Shown: one piece after another, positions 45,133 through 58,000 of the stretch
How the letters are laid out: every line of letters begins with the position of its first letter
How positions within the stretch are numbered: the stretch's first letter is position 1
NCBI GenBank assembly: GCA_019914945.1
Contig: CM034103.1
Span: 7,502,001 to 7,566,000, forward strand
Reading direction: 5' to 3'
Source of the DNA: Typha latifolia
Taxonomy: Eukaryota; Streptophyta; Magnoliopsida; Poales; Typhaceae
DNA length: 64,000 nt
Position numbers and translations under genes: made by a program
Notes under the pieces: generated by a model
What the model was told of the DNA's origin: nothing
Database searches by the model: none
What the model saw: only the letters and a program-made list of their open reading frames with translations

Positions 45133-45542
45133 TCAAGTCTCTTGAAGCCATTCTCGCAGCTTATGTTCTTGTTCTGATTTGAATTTATCATAGTCCACGA
45201 ACATAGATGACATATCAGGTATATGCAGAGCTTCAGCAACCGTAGCTGATTCTTGGGATTGATCATCTAATAGGCGGGTTGACACAGGCACCACATCACC
45301 TTCTGTCAACGAAGTCGAAATCATACTAACACCTGGTGCCAGTGGTTGTAGATCAGCAGATGACGTTGGAGGCTCACTACTGGGGCTTTTGGGTATATCT
45401 GTTTGAGACCATCTGAAGGTAGCCGCTTTCTGCTTTGCTGAATTGAGGACAGCTGATAGATAACCTCGGCTGCTTCCTCCATCCTGCTGGTCATTTCTGA
45501 TGGTATAACTTGAATCATCCCCCATACCTGATCTGCTTCTAC
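45133..45542 (-). CDS. Last exon of the unidentified minus-strand gene
   Basis: Acceptor TTTCAAGTAG at 45543-45544, stop TGA at 45133. Codes [20 protein letters not shown], a Ser/Pro/Thr-rich middle ([20 protein letters not shown]) and the charged helical end [20 protein letters not shown]. The long open frame with low-bias composition suggests real coding sequence. No family recognised. Confidence 0.55.
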
Positions 45543-48500
45543 CTACTTGAAACCCCCACCGAGGATTAAGGAGTAATCTGAAACCAAAGTATAGCTTCTC
45601 TTTAAGCACTCTAAAAGAATATTCCTAAGTTTTAGAGTCCAGCAACAAAAAATTTGGCTACGGCATAGACTACAGAGAGAATAAACTGCCGACTTGGATT
45701 TCAAAAGATAAAGCTGTTTCTCCAATGTGAATATTGCAGTTTACTAATGAGAAAATCATAAGAGTTAGGAATATTCTTTTACGTGACTAAGAAACACTAA
45801 TAGAAGTTGTCTGCAAGATGGTGCCCTGGCATCAATTATACTAGAAACCATTTGATGAGAAGAATACACAAAAGATGCTCCAACTGAAAATGGGATGACC
45901 AGGATCATTTACAATTTCCCTTCGCAGTTGAATGCTACTATCAGTAAAAGTAATTATAGATGGCATTGTTGATAATTGAATAAACTTAATGAACTCATTT
46001 TCCCAAATAAACAATTTCTTTAATAAGGATAATCTATAATATGAAATCATAAGACAGCTTACAAAGAAATTATTGAAAATGTTATCTACATATGGGGAAA
46101 ATAAATGGAATATCAAAACCATAAAGAGAAAGGTGAAGAATAGTACAAACATCAAGAGACAGACAGCATCTGTGATTGTGGATCAACGTAACCTGACATG
46201 GCACGAAAATTGAGATATAGAGCATTCATCTAAAGTTAATACATTGACAATTTGACATCTGTAAGAATTTGAACAAATTCAAAGTTCGGCAATTTGTTTA
46301 ATTTATATAAGATCAGGCCTTGCCATCATAAAGGTTCCACAATTTTTACACACCTAATAGGCTTCTCCTAGATTGTCACAAATAACTTAGACTAAACGAA
46401 TATAGAATCTGTTGTTGTCACTGATGGATGTGAGTCAAATTATCCTTGGAAGACCTTGGCTATTTGATAATGATGTGCATATTTATGATCGTTCAAATAT
46501 CTGCATGTTTGAACACGAGAGTAAGAAAATCAAGATTCTTTCATCGCAGCCTAGAGGTGGTAAGATGGAAAAGAAGTCTAATCCCATCCACTCGGACAAT
46601 AAAGTCAGCTTGATTAGTGCAAGAAGAATTGAACGCGAGATGAGTAAAGGAACTCCTATTATGATTCTTGCTGTTCGAGAAATTCTGAATGAGCCTAGTG
46701 AATCGATTCCTTTTGAAGCCACTGCTGTGATTGAGGAATTCTCGGATGTTTTTCCATAGGATCTCCCAGATGAATTGCCACCAATGAGAGATATTCAACA
46801 TGCTATCGATTTCGTCCCGGGTGGATCTCTTCCTAACTTGCCTCATTACAGACTTAACCCAACTGAACACGCTGAACTCAAATGGCAAGTTGACGAGTTA
46901 TTGAGAAAAGGCTTTCTGAGGGAAAGCCTAAGTCCTTGCGCAGTTCCCGCATTGTTAACGCCAACGAAAGATGGAACCTAGCGCATGTGCGTCGACAATC
47001 GCGCTATTAATCGAATAACGGTAAAATACCATTTCCCCATTCCTCGTTTGGATGACATGCTGGACATATGACAGGGGCCACAATCTTTTCAAAGATAGAT
47101 TTAAAAAGTGGCTATCACCAAATTCGTATACGCCCTGGCAATGAATGGAAGACTGCGTTTAAAACAAAAGATGGGTTATATGAATGGACAGTTATGCCTT
47201 TTGGCTTGATTAATGCTCTGAATACTTTCATGAGAGTGATGACTCAAATATTACGACCTTTTGTGGGACAATTTTTAGTCGTATATTTTGATGACATCTT
47301 TATCTATAGTCGATCTCGGGAGCAACATATAGATCATCTTCGTCAAGTCTGCACTATCTTGAGGAGAGAGCAACTGTATGCAAACCCTAAGAAATGTACG
47401 TTTCTGACAAACAAAGTTGTTTTCTTGGGTTTCATTGTTTCATCTAAAGGAGTGTCTGCTGACCCTGATAAGGTCAAAGCTATTAAAGAATGGCCTGAAC
47501 CCCGTACCATAAGAGATGTGAGAAGCTTTCATGGACTCGCTACCTTCTATCGTCGGTTCATCAAAGGGTTTAGTACTATTATGGCTTCCATAACAGAATG
47601 CCTCAAGAAAGGTGAATTTAAGTGGTCAGCAAGTGCTACTAAAGCTTTCACTGAAATCAAAAAAAAAATAGTGGAAGCCCTTGTCGTGCGACTCCCCGAT
47701 TTTACTAAAGTTTTTGAGGTCACTTGTGACGCTTCTGGAGTTGGTATAGGGGGAATCGTGAGCCAAGAGGGTCATCCGATTGCCTACTTTAGTGAAAAGC
47801 TGAATGAAACTAGACAACGATATACCACTTACGATAAGGAATTTTATGCTGTGGTTTAATCTCTTCGCCACTGGAGACATTATTTGCTTCCTCAAGAATT
47901 CGTAATTTTCTCTGACCATAAAGCTTTTCGCTACCTTAACTCCTAAAAGAAGCTTAATGCTAGACACGGTAGGTGGGTCGAATTTCTCCAGGACTATACG
48001 TACACCTTGTGACACAAGTCTGGAGCAGACAACAAAGCAGCTGATGCACTGAGTCGTCGCATGATTCTTCTTTCAAAGATGAACACAGAAGTAATAGGAT
48101 TTGATAAAATCAAAACTGAGTATGAATCATGTCCAGATTTTCATGAAGTTTACAATTTATTAAGCGATGGAGCGACTCAAGAAATAGATGGTTTCATCTT
48201 GCAGGATGGCTATCTATTTAAGTCTCGAAGGTTATGCATTCCCAGCACCTCGTTAAGGGAATTTTTAATTTGGGAATTGCATGCTGGGGGTTTAGCTGGA
48301 CATTTTGGGCACGCAAAAACTATTGAAGCTACGGAACATCGATTTTTCTGGCCAAGCTTAAAGAGAGATGTTATGAGACTTGTCAGTCGATGTCATGCAT
48401 GTCAACTCGCTAAGCAGCAAAAGCAAAATACAGGATTGTACACACCTTTACCTGTTCCTAATTGCCCCTGGCAAGATGTTATATGGACTTCGTACTTGGA

Positions 48501-51500
48501 TTTCCAAAAACTACCCGAAAGCATGATTCCGTTCTTGTGGTGGTGGATCAATTTTCAAAGATGGCCCACTTTATACCCTGTTCCCGAACTTGACGCCTCT
48601 TAAGTTGCTAAAATCTATTTTGACGAAATCGTTAAGTTGCACGGGCTACCAAAAACTATTGTATCAAATAGGGATGTAAAATTCATTAGCTATTTTTGGA
48701 AAACCCTATGGCATAAGATGGGAACTAAGCTTCAGTACTTTCCACCGACAAACTGATGGGCAAACTGAAGTAGTCAATAGGAGCTTAGGTAACCTACTGG
48801 GAACTCTTGTCGGCGAGAATCTAAGAGACTAGGATAAAAAACTGTCAACTGCTGAATTTGCATATAATAATTCTGTTGATAGATCCATAGGTCTGAGTCC
48901 AACTGAGGTAGTATATGGTTACAAACCTAGACAACCTGTAGATCTCATTCCTATGTCCCATTATCATAGGTTGTCTGAGTCTACATCTGCATTCGCATCA
49001 CATATTCATGACTTGCATAAAGAAATCAGTAACAGAATTGCTCAAAATAATACTAATTATAAAATTCGAGCTGATCTAAGAAGGAGATTCAAAGAATTTA
49101 ATGTTGGAGACTTTGTGATGGTCTGAATACGTCCGGAACGGTTTCCACCTAGAACTGTCAAAAAGTTGCATGAACGAAGTGCCGGACCTTTTAAAATTCT
49201 CAAGAAAATTAATGATAATGCTTATGTTCTAGATCTCCCTATTGATTTCGGCATCAGTTCTACTTTTAATATTGAGGATCTAGTAGCTTATAAAGGTCCA
49301 GATTTTACTCCAAATAACCCACTAGATATTGAGCCTACCCATGAGCCTGTTTATGAGAGACCCTCTTTATCTCCACTTCCCAATATTCCACCTAACACAG
49401 CAGACGAAATTGATAAAATTTTAGATGATGAAATTATTTCAACTAGAGAAGGTGGATCCCAACGGTATCTAGTACGTTGGAAAGGACGGCCTACATCTGA
49501 TGATACGTGGCTTAATCGTCATGATTTGGAGGTGCATCACCCTGATACCTTAGAGCAGTATGAGAGCAGCAGAGCAGCACACTCGACGGAGTCGACTTCT
49601 CTTCCACCCAGGGAGAATGATGCGGACATCACTGATAGGACGCGATGGCATGTGTACCAGCGCAGGAGGCACCAACAGTTGATGATCCCTCCTATAGGGA
49701 TCTGGTTCTAATTTTTATTTATTTAGGGTGTCTTTTGTTTATTTCCTATGTAGGGTGTTTTTTGCTTAATTCCATTGTAGGTCTATATATAGACCCGTTA
49801 TATTTTCTTTGGAACTTAATTAAAGTTTATATGATTTATTCTCTAGAGGATTTTGGTGTGAAACCATTTCTTAGGGTGGAGATATGAAACTCCATTCATT
49901 CCCTTCTTATTTCCCTATTTCATCTTTCTCCACCACGTTTTGCATCAATAGTAAATATCCAATGTTGCGACGGCTGTCGAAGGGTAGTGGACGACCAAGG
50001 GTGGTGGTGGACGGCCCTAAAGTATAGTGGCTACTGGTGGAGGAAGATAGCTAGGGTTTGGAAGATCGGAGTGCTTCTACGGCTATAATCTACTCTTAGA
50101 AAAATAAAAGTGATCTAACAACTACGGTAAAAGATAAGGACGAAAATAATAACTTGGCTAAACTCAAATTCATTCAATGATAATCAATTAGGACTGCACT
50201 CCACATATTTATAGAGGCTAACCCTAGATCGACTTTCATTAGGATTTGCCTTATTAGCTTATAGTAAACATAAACATGACTTAGCTAAATCAGTCTTCCT
50301 TATTTTTCTCGAAATGATTCTTTGTTCTGCCATAGATAGTCCTAATCTAGAGAAACCTTGAATACGAAAGTTGTAGATCAGGATGTGTCGATCTTCTCCA
50401 AGTGGTTTCATAATATTCGGATGACTTCTGAATATTTGCAGAATATTTTTTTAAAACTGCGCAAAAGTTAACTAAACTGAACTTAGCTAATTAAATAAAC
50501 TCTAATCTACTTAGACTCTAACTAAACTACATAAGCAGAATAAATAAGATAACTAGACTTGATCTATCGAGCCCAATATCCCTATGATGTGATCCAATCT
50601 GACCCGTATCTAGGGGTGAAAACGGGTCGGATTAAGTCCGACCCGACCCGCTATCCGATCCGGATCGGATCGGATACGGATACGGATTCGGATAGCTATT
50701 TCCAAAAATATCCGGATCCGGATACGGATAGCCTTTTAAAAAAAATCTGGATCCGGATACGGATACAGGTTTAGTTGATTTTATCGGATACGGATTCAGA
50801 TAACGGATATCCGTTTACCCGCTTAAGATTAAATACCCAACTAAAGTTACTAAACCCTACCTCTATCTCTCATCTACTCACCATCTCCCCCAAATCTCCA
50901 TCGACCTCACTGCTACCCGCGGCGCCGCCCTCACTGCTAGCCCTCACGGCCTCATTGGCTCACCCATTTTCACCGCCTCCCTCCACCGGTCCTCCCTCGT
51001 CGGCCTCAGCTCTCCTCCACCGGCCTCACTCCACGGGTCCTCGATCCAGTCGCCTCCATCTAAAATTAGCCCACCGCCCTCACCACCATCACTGCCTCCA
51101 TCTACTCACCATCTCCCCCAAATCTCCATCGCCCTCACAGCCTCATTGCTAGCCGCGGCGCCGCCTCCATCTAAGGACAAAAATCAACATCGCCCTTCCC
51201 CGTTTTCACCGCCTCCCTCCTCCAGCCCTCCCTCGTTAAACTTGGCTCTCCTCCACCGGCCTTCCCTCGTCGACCTCAACTCTCTTCCACCGGCCTCCCT
51301 CCACGGGTACTCCTCCACCGCCACCAACCCTCCCTCCACGGGTCCTCCCTCCTCCACTGCCGTCGGCCCTCCCTCCACTCCATTGGTCAGGTATATTAAT
51401 GCATTCATAGCCATTTTTTACATTAACTAATTATAATAAAGTTAATGTCAAGTGTATTTGTGAGGCATTTTAAGCAAAATGTATATTATCTTTTTATCTA

Positions 51501-52029
51501 AAAACTATCTCTCAGTGACATCCACTGTCAGTCTGTTATAGTGTTACTAGTTTTATCAAGCTGAAGCTGAGAGAGAGTCTATCTATGATTGACTCTCTCT
51601 CAGCTTGAACGAATGAAGGTAGTGGGATAATTAGAGATGGTCAACTCTCCTCCATCAGAATCTCCTAGTCATTATTGCATGAGGAATGGAACTTCACCGT
51701 ATGAAATGGGAGGCTAATAGCAATTATGCCTTATTGACATATACAGCAGTGGCTACCAAAAGAGAGGCTACAACTAAAGCACAAATATACTAATCCTATA
51801 CCCATCTGTAGAGTCTTCTTAGAGATAGCCAGAAGAGATGACAGATGGAGAAGATAACTTCTCCGAGAAGCGGCTCAAGTGGCAAATTCATGCAATGTAC
51901 TATATGAAAGATAAATCGGCATGTCGAGTGCCGGGAGTCGAGGAACCAGATAGATAGAGAAATTCAGAGGAATGTATGAGGATGCATTATTCTTGCAAAT
52001 GACTATTGATAGTATGAGTAATAGAAAAA

Positions 52030-52060
<31 letters not shown>

Positions 52061-55000
52061 TTAATTAGAGATGAAGATATGGTACTTTCGAGAAATAAAA
52101 AATGGTAGCCATTTTCAATACCCATCAGTAAACGACAGATTGCGAAATAGGATACTTAGTGTAGGTTGTGAAGAATGTAACATATAGCAAGTGGCATTAG
52201 TAAAAGGAGACTAATGTATATACTCTAAAATGGAAAGATAAACTGGAGAGTACTTATAATAGATGAGCAAATAGAATGTATAAAGGAGAACTTAATGCTG
52301 AACAATTTCTTAATGTTGAGAATTTAATTTAAAGGTGCTTAATATCTCTAAGCCCAATTCCTTGGTTTCAATCACTATTGATCTATTTGATCTCTGTTTA
52401 GGAAATACACCAACTTGCTAAAGTACTTTCGCATTTTTTTCACCTTCGGATGTGCTCTTGTGAACCAGGAACCTCACTCAATTCTACAAAAGTGTTGCAA
52501 CTTTTTTCATAGTTTTATCATAGAATTTGTAGTCTAATTCCTTGAAGACATATTCTCTTATAGTAGAAGTATTACATTAATAATGACATATGTTTACATG
52601 CATGGCATTTATGTTTTACATGCTTGACTAAATTGCCTCTGTTTGCATATTTTGCAGCTAGTTTTTTTCTCTCCTCTCTTGTCTGATATTTTTGCAATTT
52701 GGTCCAAATTATTTGGAAGAATAATTAGTTTTCAAAAATTATTAGACTGGTAAGAATATTTGTATTTAATGTATTCTCTCTTTTATGCTTTGATCTTTAA
52801 TGTTTTAGCTGTAATTAGTTTTAATATCCATATTTAGGAGTCAATGGCATTTATAAGTGCATCAGTTCAAGGTGACACCTCAAGTAGTGTTTTTAATGAT
52901 GATAGAACAAAGAAGAAGAAGTTGACATCGGATGTCTGGAATAATTTTGAGAAAATTGAAGAGACAGAAGTAATTGATGGAAAAATAATTCGCAAGTACA
53001 AGGCAATATGTAAATATTATCGAAAGCAATTTAGTGGGGAAAGTTCTATGGGAACATCACACTTGAGGAACCATTATAAGAACAAGCATAATAGAGATAG
53101 AAAGCAAATGGTACTCAATCTCACAAAAGTTGGAGAAGATGGAATGTTAGAGTCATACAAATATAATGAAGAAATAAGTCAAAGAAAACTTATCATGGCA
53201 ATAGTAATGCATGAATATCCTTTCTCTATTATAGAGCATGAGTATTTTATTGACTTTATAAAATCTCTACGGCCTGCTTTTCCAACAAAGTCACATATTA
53301 CTATGAAAAAAGAGATCTTGGAACTATATATTGAGCAAAAGAGGATTTTGTATGATATGTTTACTTCACTTTCATACCGTATGAGTGCTACCATGGATCT
53401 CTGGACTTCTAGACAAAATAAAGGATATTTGTGTGTTACAATACATTTCATTGATGATGAATGGAGTATTCAAAAAAGAATCATAAATTTTATGCATTTA
53501 GAAGACATACAGGGTTGAATCTCTGTCAAGCATTTCTAAAGAATATGATTGATTGGAATATTGACATGAAACTTTTTTCATTAACTTTAGATAATGATCG
53601 AGCTAATGATGTTTGTGTTAGAGATGTGGTTACTCGGCTGAATGGACAACAAGCTTTTGTTTGTGATGGCATATTTTTTCATGTTAGATGTGCCACACAT
53701 ATTATTAATTTAGTTGTGCAAGATGGTTTGAAGAAAATAAAAGATGCAGTGGAGAATATTCATCATATTATTATAATTCTCAAAAATTCACCTTTGCAAT
53801 GGGAGGAGTTTCTCAAAAGAGCAAGAGAATACAATTTAGATACCAATAAGTCTCTTTCAATTGATGTATCTACAAGATGGAATTCTACATATTTGATGCT
53901 TAAAGATGTTATATATTATAGCAATGCATTCAAGAGACTTTATTGTGCTGATCCAATTAAATTTGCTACATGTCCAACAAATGAGCAATGGGATAAAGCA
54001 GCAGTGTTATGCAAATGTTTGAAAACATTCCATACGATTACTGAATTGCTTTTAGGAACTTTATATCCAACAGCTAACTTATTTTTCAAAGAATTTTGTG
54101 CTATTCAGTTGCAAATTAAAGAATGGTGCAAAATTTTTGATGAACTTGTTCTTTCTATGACAACATCAATGCAAGACAAATTTGATAAATATTGGAAGCA
54201 ATGCAATCTTATACTAGCAGTGGCTTCATTTTTGGATCCTCGGTACAAGATGAAACTTATGGTGTATTACTTTCCTAAAATTTATCCTCTTGGTGGTGTT
54301 AAGGAACTTGAGGAAGTTCGTGAAGTCATAAGGAATTTGTATAATGAATATGCATCCAAATTTTTTTCTCCGTCTGATCCGGATGTGAATATAAATAATA
54401 GCCAAGTGTTGCAGAGTGGTAGAGTTGATCTTGATGTTGATGAAGATTTAGAGCAATTTTTAAGTGAGGAATATCAACAACAAACTATTAAGACAAATTT
54501 GGATCAATATATTGAGGATGCCTCACTTTTATGGCAACGTAATGACAGTAAATTTGATTTATTATCTTGGTGGAAGACAGAAGGTAGTGGAAACTATCAT
54601 ATATTATCACGAGTTGCCCGTGATGTATTAGCAATTCCAGTCGCCACAGTTGCATCTGAATCTGCATTTAGTACAGGTGGCCGAGTAGTTGATGCTTATC
54701 GTAGTAAGTTGGATCCCAAATCAGTAGAAGCTTTAGTATGCACTCAAGATTGGATAAGATCTACAAGAAAAGGTAATGATTATAATATTCGATAGTATTT
54801 TATAAAATAGTATTGTTTACTAATCTTCGTATACTTTTTTCTTATTAGGACAAATAGCATCAATTATTCAGGATGTTGAACAATCTGAAGATGTTGATTT
54901 AAAAGGGGAGTAATCATATTGTAAGTATTTTTCACTTTATATTTTAAGTTGATTAATCTAGTTTCTTTATATTACTTTTAAGTTGGTTAATTTAGTTTCA

Positions 55001-58000
55001 TTTATTTTGCAGATGCACTTGAAGAGAAGGATTGTTTGAATGGTTGGATGTTTTGATGTTTTGTTCCTCTAACTTTGGGATGTTGATACTTTTTAAACTT
55101 GGTTAATTTTATTTGTTGAAGTTCATGTAAACTTGTGTCAACTCTAAACTTTATTTTGATGGATATTTTAATTGCTTTTGTGGTTGATAATATGAACTTG
55201 TGTTAGGATAATTTATTTACTTTTATGGTTGACAATGTGAATTTGTGTTAGAATAATTTATTTACTTTTATAGTTGACAATGTGAACTTGTACCAGAATA
55301 TTATATTTGCTTTTATGGTTGACAATGTGAACTTGCGCAACAATGTTATATTTGCTTTTATGGTTGACAATATGAACTTGTGCAAAAATATTTTATTTGC
55401 TTTTATAATTGACAAAGTTAGAATCTCATTATTGTTGTTGTTGTAATTTTTTGATCAAAGTTTAGATCATTACTTTATGCATATTATGTTTGTTTAAAGT
55501 CTATAATTTCTTTTGTTTTTTCTTTTTGCACCGTTACTATCTTTTTGCCAACGAATCAGTTCTCAAATACTTTAAGTTTTGTTCAAATTGTATTTGAATG
55601 GTTTTAGACTTGATTGATATTCGTAGTAAGTTCATATTAATTTGTTTAAAATTTGATACGTATCTGTTTAAGATCCGAAAATTTATCCGAACACTATCCG
55701 ATCCGTATCCAAAAACTATCTGATCCGTATCCGAAAACCAAGGTTCCCAGTTTCGGCCGATCCCGAGTGGGATCGGTCGAAACGGATCGAGATTGGCCCT
55801 AGCCGATCCCGATCCCAGCCGAAACCAGTCGGCCGTTTCGGTCGGGATCGGTCGTTTCGGCCAATCCTGACCGAAACAGGTAGGAACGGGTCGAACCCGG
55901 GGGACATCAATAATTGATGTCCCCACCCCCCACCTGCCTCTCTCCCTTTTCTCTCTCTCTTTCTCTCTTTTCCTCTCTTTCTCTCTTTTCTTTCTTTCTC
56001 TCTTTTCTTTTTCTCTCTTTCTCACGGATCTCTTACTCTCTTTCTCACCGGTGACTGAATAGTGAGTAGATCTCCATCTCTCCAGTGATCTCGACCTCCG
56101 GCGACGTTCTCCGACGACCTCGATCTCCGACGACCTTTGGTAAGTTTTTTTTTCAGTTTTTTTTTTTTTCCATTGTGCAAGAATGCATCTCGCACTCGCA
56201 GCGGAGTCTTCTTCTTCAGCGAGACTTCTCTGGCTGGCCGCAAAGCAGAGATTATATTATATTTTAATTTTTATTTATGTTTTTTAATTGCAGAGCTAAA
56301 ATATCAATGGCTCCAAAAGAGAAGTCATATGATACCGACATTGGGTGGCAATATTGCAGCACTATTGGGCAAGATAAAAGGCGCGTTAAATACAACTGGT
56401 GTGGAAAGGAAATGAGTGGTGGTGTCAGCCGTTTGAAAGAACATTTAGCTGGAAGACAAGAAAATATAGCAGCTTGCACTCAAGTGTCTTTGGAAGTTAG
56501 AAAGCAAATGTTGGCTCATTTAATTGGCAAAAAGAAGGATAAACAATCTGCACAACAAAGAGAGTCAATGATTCGTGAAGAATTGATGCATAATCTTGTA
56601 CACATTGATGATGATAGCAATGAGCATAGTGAGGAGGACAGACAGATGAGGAGGGCAATGAAAGAGAGCAAAAATATGCATAGAGAAGAGGAAGAGATGA
56701 GAAGAAGCACTGGTGGTAACTTTCAGAGATCTAGATCAGTTAATATACGAGGAGAGAGAGAGAATGGGGGCGGCGGTTCTACCCATAGGACTCACGGTGT
56801 TACAAAGAGAGTCCGAAAATATTGGACCAATGGATACATATCTTCAAAAAAGGGTCGTACACGACTTCAATCAAGACAGCTCTCAAAGGAATTAAAAATG
56901 CAAAAAAACACATTGGTAAAGCTATCTCTAAATTTTTTCTTCTACAACCATATTCCTTTCAATGTAGCTGATAGCCCTTACTATCACACTATGGTGGATG
57001 CTATACAATCAGTAGGGTCTGGTGTTCCCCCTCCTAGTTCAAATGATATTGCTACTAAATATCTTGACTTAGAGGTAGATGAACTTTATACTTATATTAA
57101 GACATTTAAACGGTATTGGGATGAATTTGGTTGTACACTGATGTGTGATGGGTGGAGTACACAAAACAGAAGAAATATAATTAATTTCTTAGTGTACTCT
57201 GACATGGGGACAATATTTTTGAAGTCTGTGGATGCTACTGCTCATTTCAAAAATGCAGATTATATTTGTCAGTTGATGGATGAGATGGTACAAGAAATCG
57301 GTGAAAAAAGTGTAGTCCAAGTGGTTACTGATAATGAGGCAAATTATAAAGCTGCTGAAAATTTACTGATGATTAAAAGACCTCATTTATATTGGACACC
57401 ATGTGCTGCACATTGTATTGATCTGATGTTAGAGGATATTGCAAAAAAGCTTGAAATTGACATGGTCATATGTGAAGGTCGAGGGTTAATAAATTTTATA
57501 TATAACCATGGTTGGGTTCTTAATTTACTCAAGCAAATGACTAGTGGTAGGGAGATCATCAGACCCGGCGTCACTAAATTTGCCACTCACTTTTTAGCCT
57601 TGGAGAGCATCATGCGCTACAAGGATGATATTATGCCGATGTTTACATCACAGGAGTGGTCTATGAAAATTAAGAATATGAAACCTAAAAGTAAATCTTT
57701 AGGTGAAACTTTAAAAAATATGGCTCTTGGAAATACATTTTGAGATAATATTACAATTGCCACCGCAGTATTTGAGCCTCTTGTCAAAAGTATTAAGACT
57801 TGTAGAAAGTGATGACAAGTCTGAGATGGGTTTCTTATATGAGGCAATGGACATAGCTAAAGAATTAATAAAAAAAAAATATGGGCCAAAGTTATAGGAA
57901 GTGGTGGAAAATGATTGATTCTAGATAGAACAAACAACTACATAGAGATATACACGCTGCTGGTAAGCATGCTTTTAAGTTTTAAATTTTAATTTACTTT

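Larger units (their letters stand above)
50611..55738 (+). mobile_element. hAT element with transposase (TAGGGGTGAAAACGGG family), right end lost
   Basis: Left terminus TAGGGGTGAAAACGGGTC with subterminal CGGATACGGATAC repeats. The interior includes a GC/CT-rich leader (50880-51400), a 5' untranslated region and a two-part transposase (52844-54795). The right subterminal region (ATCCGATCCGTATCC words to 55738) is present, but the terminal repeat and target duplication are missing where another hAT begins at 55739. Same terminal family as the non-autonomous element in intron 4. Confidence 0.78.
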
